Of a stretch of 5,115 bases of DNA, positions 1 to 5,115 are shown piece after piece. Numbering within the stretch: position 1 is the stretch's first letter; the number at the start of each line of letters is the position of its first letter. The DNA lies in assembly GCA_030632745.1 (NCBI GenBank), contig DAOVUE010000159.1, positions 1 to 5,115 of the forward strand. Reading direction: 5' to 3'. Source of the stretch: Pseudomonadota bacterium (GTDB lineage Bacteria > Pseudomonadota > Gammaproteobacteria > GRL18). The notes beneath the pieces are model-generated. The model did no database searches. It had not been told where the DNA came from and was given only the letters and a program-made list of their open reading frames with translations. A program made the position numbers and the translations under genes.

Positions 1-66
1 TCTGCTTTTTTAAACTTTTCTGCAGATTCAGATATTTCTCTTTATCTTTAAGCTGAAAAATCTGTC

Positions 67-101
67 CGGGAATGGAAAGCACAGCAGGCTTTCTATTCCC
101 G
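67..101 (-). terminator. Possible intrinsic terminator of the DsrE2-family gene
   Basis: Bases 67-80 pair with 88-101 (14 positions, one of them G74/T94, which is a C.A mismatch on the minus strand) around a 7-base loop. Reading on the minus strand, a run of five T follows six bases after the stem (complement of 56-60). The hairpin starts about 19 bases beyond the stop codon of the gene at 120-647. The T-run is displaced from the stem, so this is an imperfect terminator. It has no T-run for plus-strand transcription. Bases 1-66 hold nothing else I can identify. Confidence 0.5.
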
Positions 102-119
102 TACAAACTCTAAGCTTAA

Positions 120-647
120 TTACATATACAGGGATTGAGTTGTTTCAGAATCACTGGATTCTTCAAAGTAACTGGCAGCACCCACAAATTCAATGCCATC
201 AATAAATTCATTGGTATTGAAGCCGAACAGTTCTACTGTCATCTGACAGGCCAGGAATTTAACTTCGGCTTCCTGACAGAGGTCTCGCAACTCTGCCAGA
301 GGTGCAACACCATTATTGGCAATGGTTTTTTTCATCATTGTAGTGGCAAATGTTTCAATGCCGGGGATTTGCCATACGATATTAGGCACTATGGGAGCCC
401 AGTCAATTTCTCTAAACCAGTCCGGACCCATAGGCATTTTCATAGGCATATCAGGGTTACCAATAGGGGTCACTTTTAACACGCTGGTATCTTTTAATAA
501 CAGTCTTAAACCGTAAAAAGTAAAAAAGATTGATACATCTTTACCCAGTGCAGCCGCTGTGCTGGCAAGAATAAATGGAGGATAACCCCAGTCTAAGGTG
601 CCTTTTGTTGCGATAATGGTTAGTTTAGTACAAGAATTTACTGCCAT
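120..647 (-). CDS. DsrE2-like sulfur-relay family protein (DsrE/DsrF/DrsH-like)
   Basis: A 175-residue protein of the DsrE-like superfamily, closest to the DsrE2 branch. The fold is visible as an N-terminal beta-strand (TKLTIIATKG, 7-16), a helix rich in Ala (29-34), a hydrophobic strand/helix with FFTFYGLRLLL (41-51), a Met/Pro-rich linker (66-74, MPMKMPMG) and the signature FLACQMTVELFG (131-142). Cys134 in that motif is the expected persulfide-carrying cysteine. Cys6 and Cys124 are less likely to be conserved. The end (FIDGIEFVGAASYFE, 148-162) also fits the family. Members are often encoded beside TusA and rhodanese genes and pass sulfane sulfur between carriers in sulfur-oxidising bacteria. 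No such partner lies in this window, so its pathway here is inferred. The start is well supported: GGAG at 655-658 lies 7 bases before the ATG. It is divergent from the dioxygenase gene. Family assignment is solid; exact role is not. Confidence 0.8.
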   Translation of the reverse strand: MAVNSCTKLTIIATKGTLDWGYPPFILASTAAALGKDVSIFFTFYGLRLLLKDTSVLKVTPIGNPDMPMKMPMGPDWFREIDWAPIVPNIVWQIPGIETFATTMMKKTIANNGVAPLAELRDLCQEAEVKFLACQMTVELFGFNTNEFIDGIEFVGAASYFEESSDSETTQSLYM

Positions 648-685
648 CTTTTATCTCCAATGATACTGTTAATTAACTCTTTATA

Positions 686-708
686 ACTTTTCTAATAATA
701 AGAAAAGT
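686..708. promoter_or_regulatory. 8-bp inverted repeat in the DsrE2-family gene leader
   Basis: ACTTTTCT (686-693) and AGAAAAGT (701-708) are perfect inverted repeats separated by 7 bases. The site lies about 40 bases upstream of the minus-strand ATG at 647, between that start and a candidate -10 box at 725-730. A second, 10-bp palindrome GTTAATTAAC lies at 668-677. Either could be an operator or a weak leader hairpin. The region is very AT-rich, so chance symmetry is possible. Confidence 0.3.
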
Positions 709-724
709 ATTTGTATATAACTTT

Positions 725-752
725 ATTATAATAAATCACTTTAGTTTATCAC
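725..752 (-). promoter_or_regulatory. Candidate sigma70-type promoter of the DsrE2-family gene
   Basis: On the minus strand a perfect TATAAT is the complement of 725-730. Sixteen bases upstream is GTGATA (complement of 747-752), matching four of six positions of the -35 consensus. Transcription would start near 718 and give a leader of about 70 bases that includes the inverted repeat at 686-708. The -35 overlaps a small dyad, TCACT/AGTGA at 749-753 and 760-764. The whole stretch is AT-rich, so the -10 match alone is weak evidence. Confidence 0.35.
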
Positions 753-800
753 TGTTCATAGTGAGTCGCACGGAAAGAAGAAATTTGCGATGGTCTAAAT

Positions 801-833
801 GTGATATGACGTGATTTTTATCAAATCCATCAC
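801..833. promoter_or_regulatory. Nested CRP/FNR-like operator dyad upstream of the dioxygenase gene
   Basis: Two concentric inverted repeats share one centre near 817. The inner is GTGAT-N4-ATCAA (811-824), one base from the FNR/Anr consensus TTGAT-N4-ATCAA. The outer pair is GTGAT (801-805) and ATCAC (829-833). If the -10 is TATATT at 848-853, with a start near 860, the dyad centre lies at about -42, the position used by class II CRP/FNR activators. Recognising the half-sites is direct; the identity of the regulator (FNR-, Anr- or CRP-like) is inference. Confidence 0.45.
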
Positions 834-839
834 AATTTT

Positions 840-853
840 TATAATGATATATT
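840..853 (+). promoter_or_regulatory. Candidate -10 boxes for the dioxygenase-thyA unit
   Basis: Two overlapping candidates are present: a perfect TATAAT at 840-845 and TATATT at 848-853. Neither has a convincing TTGACA-like hexamer at the right spacing, which fits a promoter that relies on an activator bound at the dyad at 801-833. The predicted leader, about 110-120 bases, contains a 19-bp palindrome and the short repeat element. Confidence 0.35.
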
Positions 854-864
854 GTTGTACACGA

Positions 865-883
865 ATTCCTGTCTGACAGGAAT
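865..883. repeat. Perfect 19-bp palindrome in the dioxygenase leader
   Basis: ATTCCTGTC (865-873) and GACAGGAAT (875-883) are exact inverted repeats around a single T. It could be an operator or, in RNA, a short hairpin. No T-run follows on either strand, so it is not a terminator. It lies 12 bases before the short repeat element and is absent from the flanks of the other copy, so it belongs to this promoter region rather than to the element. Confidence 0.55.
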
Positions 884-895
884 AAAAACTATGAT

Positions 896-952
896 CCTAA
901 ATAACTCAGTTGGATCGTAGCGTTCAAAGTAGATTTAACTGAGTTATTTAGG
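896..952 (+). repeat. Short (57-bp) copy of a palindromic miniature element
   Basis: The 57 bases match the two ends of the long copy at 4936-5110 without a mismatch: 896-922 equals 4936-4962, and 923-952 equals 5081-5110. The terminal inverted repeat begins CCTAAATAACTCAGTT. The stem pairs 896-919 with 930-952, with one bulge (917) and two G.T pairs (912/936, 913/935), and leaves a 10-base loop. Flanking bases extend the stem out to 890/958. The flanks ATGAT and ATTAT may be a decayed 5-bp target duplication. It lies in the 5' leader of the dioxygenase gene, immediately before its Shine-Dalgarno sequence. It has no coding capacity of its own and would have to be moved by an enzyme encoded elsewhere. 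Confidence 0.85.
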
Positions 953-957
953 ATTAT

Positions 958-961
958 AAGG
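958..961 (+). promoter_or_regulatory. Shine-Dalgarno sequence next to the element stem
   Basis: AAGG lies 9 bases before the ATG at 971 and fixes that start. The stem of the repeat element, extended by flanking bases, closes at 890/958, so it touches this site. A ribosome landing here would have to displace or abut the hairpin. Confidence 0.6.
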
Positions 962-970
962 CCGTTAATA

Positions 971-1909
971 ATGAGTGCAGTTAGACATAATATTTATACT
1001 GAAACGCCGTTCAAACTTGAAAATGTTTCTTTGTACAATCAATGGCGTGATGCAAAATTAGCTGATTATCCAGAGACATTATCTGATTTTGTTGTTGAAA
1101 TTGATGATCCCAGAAAGTTGTCAAAAGCTGAACATCAAAAAATCCTCACCATCTGTCAGAAAACTAATATGGTGGTTTATGCATCAAAAACAGGGGATGA
1201 TCCTGATCCTGAAATACCCTTGTCCATGGGGCGGGCATTTGAGTTATTTGAATTAGATCATAACTGGTTAGCAGATGAAAGTGGTCTGACTTCACTCACT
1301 GTTTCCGATGAGGGCGCCAGGAAGCATTTTATTCCCTATAGTAATAAAGCCATTAACTGGCATACCGATGGTTATTATAATACTCAGGACAAGCAGATTC
1401 ATGCACTTAATCTGCATTGTGTGATGCCGGCTCCTGTAGGAGGAGAAAATCAATTAATGGATCATGAAGTGGCTTATAGTTTACTTCGCGATGAAAATCC
1501 TGACTATATCAGAGCACTAATGGCTGATGATGTGATGACAATTCCTCCGCGTATGGGAAAAGACGGCTCTATTGCCAGAAAAGAAGAAACTGGCCCGGTC
1601 TTTTCCATTGTAGCAGAAACAGGTGATCTGCATATGCGCTACACGATACGCACGACCAATGTGGTGTGGAAAGATGATGCATTAACCCGGGAGGCTCTGC
1701 AGCGACTTGAAGCTTTACTTGACAGCTCTTCCCCCTATGTTTTTAAAGGCAAACTTGAATCGGGTATGGGACTCATCAGCAATAATATACTGCATGATCG
1801 CAGTGCTTTTGAAGAAAATGAGGCACAAAAGCGTCACCTTTACCGGTCTCGATTTTATGGCCGTCTTGCGGGTACCTCTGTTAGTAAAAAAAAGTACCTC
1901 GATAGATAA
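971..1909 (+). CDS. TauD/TfdA-family Fe(II)/2-oxoglutarate-dependent dioxygenase
   Basis: A 312-residue cytoplasmic protein with the iron-binding facial triad of this family: His131 and Asp133 in NWHTDGYY, and His275 in [11 protein letters not shown]. Arg288, 13 residues after the last histidine, is the likely 2-oxoglutarate anchor, with Arg292 close by. The family oxidises a bound substrate with O2 and 2-oxoglutarate, releasing succinate and CO2. Known members act on taurine, alkyl sulfates, aryloxyalkanoates and, in other branches, biosynthetic intermediates. The substrate here cannot be read from sequence. The length fits the family (about 280-320). There is no signal peptide. The start at 971 is supported by AAGG nine bases upstream. 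No transporter for a sulfonate lies beside it, which argues against calling it TauD itself. It is followed after 37 bases by thyA on the same strand, so co-transcription is likely. Its leader carries a repeat element and a CRP/FNR-like dyad. Confidence 0.85.
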   Translation: MSAVRHNIYTETPFKLENVSLYNQWRDAKLADYPETLSDFVVEIDDPRKLSKAEHQKILTICQKTNMVVYASKTGDDPDPEIPLSMGRAFELFELDHNWLADESGLTSLTVSDEGARKHFIPYSNKAINWHTDGYYNTQDKQIHALNLHCVMPAPVGGENQLMDHEVAYSLLRDENPDYIRALMADDVMTIPPRMGKDGSIARKEETGPVFSIVAETGDLHMRYTIRTTNVVWKDDALTREALQRLEALLDSSSPYVFKGKLESGMGLISNNILHDRSAFEENEAQKRHLYRSRFYGRLAGTSVSKKKYLDR

Positions 1910-1946
1910 CAATTTAATTTTAATCATGTCATCAACAGGTAATAGA

Positions 1947-2771
1947 ATGAAGCAGTATTTAGATTTACTAAAAAATGTGCTGGAAAATGGTACGGTAAAA
2001 TCCGATAGAACGGGTACTGGCACCAGGTCCATGTTTGGCTGCCAGTTCAGACATGATTTATCTAAAGGCTTTCCGCTTTTAACCACCAAAAAAGTATATT
2101 TTAAGTCCGTTGTGAATGAGCTGCTGTGGTTCTTGTCCGGCAGCACTAATATCAATGATCTGGATGCCAGAATCTGGAATGAATGGGCAACGGAAGAGGG
2201 CGAACTGGGGCCGATTTATGGTAAACAGTGGACTGCATGGCCGACCAGGGAAGGGAAAAGCATTAATCAGATAGACTATGTTGTTGATTTGCTTAAGCAT
2301 AATCCCAGTTCCCGGCGAATTTTGTTTCACGGCTGGAATTGTGAATACCTGCCTGATGAATCCATCTCACCACAGGAAAATGCTAAAAATGGAAAAATGG
2401 CACTGCCGCCCTGTCACCTCTTATATCAGTTTAATGTTGCCGACAATAAACTCAGTTTAATGTGTACTATTCGTTCCAATGATCTTTTGCTGGGAAATCC
2501 ATTTAATACTGCTCAGGCCGCTTTATGGGTACACATCTTATGTCAGCAGACGGGACTTGAACTGGGTGATCTGATTATGTCAATTGGTGATGCTCATATT
2601 TACAGCAATCATATAGAACAGGTAAAAACTCAGCTTTCAAGGGAGCCCCGCACTCTACCCACCTTAAAACTCAGGCGTAAACCGGATAGTATTTATGGCT
2701 ACCAGTTAGAAGACTTTGAGCTGCAAGGTTACGATCCTCACCCTCCCATCAAAGCCTCCGTTGCTGTTTAG
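1947..2771 (+). CDS. thyA: Thymidylate synthase
   Basis: A 274-residue ThyA, which methylates dUMP to dTMP using 5,10-methylenetetrahydrofolate in the cytoplasm. It aligns along its length with E. coli ThyA (264 residues), from MKQYLDLL to the C-terminal [14 protein letters not shown]. Key residues are present: Arg21 in DRTGTGT, Trp98, Arg123-Arg124 (SRRI), catalytic Cys156 in PPCH, Arg176-Ser177 and Asp179 (RSND), Asn187 in PFN, and His217/Tyr219 in HIYSNH. The segment [18 protein letters not shown] (133-150) is a roughly ten-residue expansion before the catalytic cysteine, which I recall from other gammaproteobacterial ThyA proteins. The chosen ATG matches the family N-terminus and has AGG (1937-1939) eight bases upstream. 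An in-frame ATG at 1926 would add seven residues and is less likely. It probably shares a transcript with the dioxygenase gene and ends at the terminator at 2841-2875. Confidence 0.96.
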   Translation: MKQYLDLLKNVLENGTVKSDRTGTGTRSMFGCQFRHDLSKGFPLLTTKKVYFKSVVNELLWFLSGSTNINDLDARIWNEWATEEGELGPIYGKQWTAWPTREGKSINQIDYVVDLLKHNPSSRRILFHGWNCEYLPDESISPQENAKNGKMALPPCHLLYQFNVADNKLSLMCTIRSNDLLLGNPFNTAQAALWVHILCQQTGLELGDLIMSIGDAHIYSNHIEQVKTQLSREPRTLPTLKLRRKPDSIYGYQLEDFELQGYDPHPPIKASVAV

Positions 2772-2837
2772 TCTCTTAATGAAAATATTTAATACATTTT
2801 TATAAAGAAATTTATTAAATATTGAATATAAGAGACT
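2770..2837. repeat. AT-rich imperfect inverted repeat overlapping the thyA stop codon
   Basis: Bases 2770-2778 pair exactly with 2829-2837 (AGTCTCTTA and its complement), and 2784-2794 pair exactly with 2813-2823. A small unpaired internal segment (2779-2783 and 2824-2828) separates the two, and the central loop is about 18 bases. No T-run follows on either strand. It may be a transcript-end stabilising structure, part of a bidirectional termination region, or a decayed miniature repeat. It shares no sequence with the element at 896-952 and 4936-5110. Confidence 0.5.
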
Positions 2838-2840
2838 TAT

Positions 2841-2875
2841 CCTGCTCCTGTTTATCAGGGTTAGGTATTTTTTTT
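2841..2875 (+). terminator. thyA: Intrinsic terminator of the dioxygenase-thyA unit
   Basis: The stem pairs 2841-2850 with 2856-2865 (CCTGCTCCTG with CAGGGTTAGG), with one mismatch and two G.T pairs, around the loop TTTAT. It is followed at once by TA and eight T (2868-2875). This is a well-formed rho-independent terminator for plus-strand transcription, 70 bases after the thyA stop. The T-run overlaps the stop codon of the converging transglycosylase gene. Confidence 0.75.
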
Positions 2876-4904
2876 AATTCTTTTTCGGCACATCAGGCAT
2901 ATTTTTATTGAGACGTGTCTGAGGCAAACCCAGCTGGTGCTCATAAATTGCCGTATAGGCTAAAATACTACTGACGTATTCACGGGTTTCTGTAAAGGGG
3001 ATGGTTTCTACCCAGCGATCAGCCTGCATGTCAGTCTTTTCAGGTAACCATTTGTTGACTCTATGGCCTCCGGCATTATACGCCGCACTGGCCAGAGCAG
3101 GCTGCTTATAGAACTTTTTCAGCATCATGTTTAAATACTTGGTGCCAAACTTAACATTGGTGTCGGGATTTAATAATTGATTTTTATTTTTATATTTAAC
3201 CTTTAATTTACCGGCAATGACTTTTCCTGTAGCAGGCATGATCTGCATCAGACCCAGAGCTCCGACTTTAGAACGCGCATCAATGGCAAAGGCGCTTTCG
3301 CGACGAATAACCGCCATCGTATAGGCGGGTTGTAAATTTTGTTTTTTAGAATATTTGGTGATTTGGTCTTCCTGCAGTACTGGAAAACGCAAATCAATAT
3401 CATTCCGATTATCAGTATAAGCCGTGGTGATAATGGCTCGATTATACCAGCCCCATTGCTGAGCAACCTTTGCTGCAACCGCTCTGTCCTTTTTGTCCAT
3501 TTGCTGACGTGTGGTAAAATACCATTCTCTGCGAGCATCAGTGGTTCTGTCTAATAAATAAAATTCTCTGGCACGTAAAATACCCGGATTATGGGCTATT
3601 TTCTCTAACACATCACTATCGGGAGTCAGGGGAATATCATTAAATTCATAAGGCATATCCATTTTATCGGCCGCTAAAAAACTATAATAACTTCTATTAT
3701 TGGCTAATTGAGAAAAGTTTTTTTGTGCCTCTGTGTCAAGACCATTTTGTTCCTGTACAGCGGCAGCCCAATATTGCCAGCGAAAATCTTTCTGTTCTTC
3801 TGTTGATAAACGTTTAAGCGCAGTATTGATGGCTTCCCAGTTACCTTCCCGAATAGCACTGCGGGCCCGCCACTGCCGCACTGTTTCATCGCTTTGATCA
3901 TCAGCGATTTTGTCTAACCAGTTCCAGGCACCGGGCTTATGATGATAAGCGAGTTTCATACCGATTGAACGGTACATTTGAGCCTGCTGCTCTGGGGTAA
4001 AGGTATTTTCTTTTTCCAGAGTAGTGATTAATTTTGCTGCGGATTTTGGCTGTTTGCTTACTGTACGTTCAACCGCATGAACCAGAATAGTGGTTTTAAC
4101 AGGATGCTGCTGTTTAAGCAGTTTGCTGTTGAGAACTAAAGCCGGTTTTCTGTAGATTCGAATCCACTCTTTAACCCATTGTTGATCGGTGTTACTGAGT
4201 GAGCGTGCCAGATAGGTGGCCAGACTGGTCTGGCCTTTTTTCATCGCCAGTTTAATGCGCCCCCATAATAATTCGGGAGTCATTTTTCCTGCTTTTGTAA
4301 AGGCTTTAAAAACGGGATCACAACTCTTGGGCTGTGACTTTCCTTTGAGCCAGAGTTCAGGGACTAGTGCAAATGCTGTTTGTGTGGATTTTTTCTTATC
4401 ATTGCCATCAGAATTGCCGGTTTGCAGCAGAGCATTCACATAATGACATTGGCGTGCGGTATCTTTTTGCGGCGTATAGGCATTGAGATACTGCTGCCAT
4501 TGTTTATGTTTGGCTTTGTGGTTGAGCCAGGCAATGCGTAACCAGTTTTCATAAGGAGTATCATCGTACTCCTGTAAAAAACTCAGCACTTGTTTTTCAG
4601 TCAGACGGGCTAGCTTTTTTCGGTATTCTTTGTATTTTAAGTAACTTTGCAGTGGATATTGATCCAGCTCAGCATAGTATTTTGCATACGTTTTATAGTG
4701 TTTTTTGTTTAAGGCAATTTCCGCTTTAAGAAACAGACTGCGCTGTTTTTTATAGGAATCGCTTAAATCAATGCGAACTGTATTATAGCTGGCTGAAACT
4801 ATTACAGGGCTCAGCAGCGTAAAACACAGCAGGCTGAACAAAAAAACTGAAAAGGAATATGAGAGCCGGTTAGTTTTGTAATTTATTAATTTATATTTAA
4901 GCAT
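2874..4904 (-). CDS. slt: Soluble lytic murein transglycosylase (Slt70-type)
   Basis: A 676-residue exported murein hydrolase that cleaves the MurNAc-GlcNAc bond of peptidoglycan and forms 1,6-anhydro ends. Residues 1-38 look like a signal peptide: basic start, hydrophobic core FSVFLFSLLCFTLLSPVIV, likely cut after VSA. There is no lipobox, so it should be soluble in the periplasm. Residues of about 45-450 form a helical superhelix like the U and L domains of Slt70. The C-terminal catalytic domain (about 510-655) has the catalytic Glu536 in RRESAF, then GALGLMQIMP (548-557) and AYNAG (608-612). E. coli Slt has 645 residues, so the length is full. Cys153 and Cys195 may form a disulfide. The start at 4904 gives an intact signal peptide but has no clear Shine-Dalgarno sequence. 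It converges on thyA, and the long repeat element lies 31 bases upstream. It takes part in cell-wall turnover; no neighbour is linked to it by pathway. Confidence 0.93.
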   Translation of the reverse strand: MLKYKLINYKTNRLSYSFSVFLFSLLCFTLLSPVIVSASYNTVRIDLSDSYKKQRSLFLKAEIALNKKHYKTYAKYYAELDQYPLQSYLKYKEYRKKLARLTEKQVLSFLQEYDDTPYENWLRIAWLNHKAKHKQWQQYLNAYTPQKDTARQCHYVNALLQTGNSDGNDKKKSTQTAFALVPELWLKGKSQPKSCDPVFKAFTKAGKMTPELLWGRIKLAMKKGQTSLATYLARSLSNTDQQWVKEWIRIYRKPALVLNSKLLKQQHPVKTTILVHAVERTVSKQPKSAAKLITTLEKENTFTPEQQAQMYRSIGMKLAYHHKPGAWNWLDKIADDQSDETVRQWRARSAIREGNWEAINTALKRLSTEEQKDFRWQYWAAAVQEQNGLDTEAQKNFSQLANNRSYYSFLAADKMDMPYEFNDIPLTPDSDVLEKIAHNPGILRAREFYLLDRTTDARREWYFTTRQQMDKKDRAVAAKVAQQWGWYNRAIITTAYTDNRNDIDLRFPVLQEDQITKYSKKQNLQPAYTMAVIRRESAFAIDARSKVGALGLMQIMPATGKVIAGKLKVKYKNKNQLLNPDTNVKFGTKYLNMMLKKFYKQPALASAAYNAGGHRVNKWLPEKTDMQADRWVETIPFTETREYVSSILAYTAIYEHQLGLPQTRLNKNMPDVPKKN

Positions 4905-4923
4905 TGAATTTTGTATTTTATTA

Positions 4924-4942
4924 ATTTAGGTTTAACCTAAAT
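4924..4942. repeat. 19-bp palindrome at the junction of slt leader and repeat element
   Basis: ATTTAGGTT (4924-4932) and AACCTAAAT (4934-4942) are perfect inverted repeats around one T. The right half is the left end of the repeat element. The left half, ATTTAGG, matches the right end of the element. It looks like the remnant of another element end, or a target-site coincidence. The 12 bases ATTTAGGTTTAA recur at 5104-5115. Confidence 0.6.
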
Positions 4943-5110
4943 AACTCAGTTGGATCGTAGCGTGAATGACTAAGGCGCTGTAGGTTAATGGTTTTACTGG
5001 ATATTTTGGATTTATTCGTAGTCACTCTACGGGTAAATTCAAAATATTCAGAAAATCATTAAGATGTAGTGGCTTAGGCATTCAAAGTAGATTTAACTGA
5101 GTTATTTAGG
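4936..5110 (+). repeat. Long (175-bp) copy of a palindromic miniature element
   Basis: A single end-to-end hairpin. The terminal repeats (4936-4956 with 5090-5110) pair over 21 positions, two of them G.T. Inner arms continue with few interruptions to a five-base loop at 5022-5026. By my count there are ten G.T pairs, seven mismatches and two single-base bulges on the plus strand. Its ends are identical to the 57-bp copy at 896-952; the extra part is 4963-5080. It is flanked on both sides by TTTAA, a possible 5-bp target duplication. It encodes no protein, so it is a non-autonomous mobile repeat, of a type like Correia/NEMIS or ERIC sequences, although I do not recognise the family. It lies upstream of slt, in the opposite orientation relative to that gene. 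Confidence 0.85.
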
Positions 5111-5115
5111 TTTAA

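Noticed and set aside
135..479. Plus-strand reading frame of 114 codons
   Set aside because: It lies antisense within the DsrE2-family gene, has no ribosome site and no family features.
865..883. LexA (SOS) box
   Set aside because: The palindrome has CTGTCTGACAG, without the eight-base spacing of CTGT-N8-ACAG.
937..943. TAACTGA-type heptamer, reported as abundant intergenic direct repeats in some Beggiatoaceae
   Set aside because: The heptamer-like string occurs only once per element arm (also 5095-5101) with no tandem array, so it does not support that repeat class or lineage.
896..952. Reading the short element hairpin as an intrinsic terminator or attenuator
   Set aside because: No T-run follows the stem on either strand; GATTATAAGG follows on the plus strand.
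1707..1946. 80-codon upstream extension of the thyA frame
   Set aside because: It overlaps the dioxygenase gene in another frame; ThyA homology and a ribosome site begin at 1947.
1715..2155. Minus-strand frame of 146 codons
   Set aside because: It is antisense to the end of the dioxygenase gene and the start of thyA, both well supported.
3248..3538. Frames of 60-96 codons inside slt on both strands
   Set aside because: They are shadows of a full-length, motif-bearing transglycosylase gene.
4936..5110. CRISPR array, tRNA or attachment site
   Set aside because: There are no regularly spaced direct repeats, no cloverleaf and no integrase; the symmetry is a single hairpin.

Overview
The window reads as an ordinary, moderately AT-rich bacterial chromosome segment, most likely from a gammaproteobacterium. 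Three things suggest this. The thymidylate synthase is close to gammaproteobacterial ThyA. The Slt-type lytic transglycosylase has the Slt70 layout of Gram-negative bacteria. A DsrE2-like sulfur-relay protein is common in sulfur-oxidising lineages. The sulfur-oxidiser idea rests mainly on that last gene and is an inference.

Layout: a DsrE2-family gene (minus strand, 120-647) ends near a hairpin that may be its terminator. A 323-base divergent intergenic region (648-970) separates it from a TauD/TfdA-type Fe(II)/2-oxoglutarate dioxygenase gene (971-1909). This is followed after 37 bases by thyA (1947-2771) on the same strand. thyA ends at a good intrinsic terminator and converges on a long minus-strand gene for a periplasmic soluble lytic transglycosylase (2874-4904). 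Bases 4905-5115 hold no gene and are almost filled by a repeat element.

The most interesting content is not protein-coding. A palindromic miniature element occurs twice: a 175-bp copy (4936-5110) upstream of slt and a 57-bp copy (896-952) in the leader of the dioxygenase gene. The short copy equals the long one minus a clean 118-bp centre, with no mismatch over the 57 shared bases. The long copy folds end to end into one hairpin. Nearly all transition-type departures from perfect pairing are G.T pairs on the plus strand, so the fold is kept at RNA level in one orientation. This resembles the mobile, RNA-processed repeats of the Correia/NEMIS or ERIC type, but I do not recognise the sequence as a named family.

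The dioxygenase leader also carries a nested CRP/FNR-like dyad, a perfect 19-bp palindrome and the element hairpin, whose stem reaches the Shine-Dalgarno sequence. Regulation of the dioxygenase-thyA unit through this leader is plausible. The four proteins do not form an obvious single pathway.
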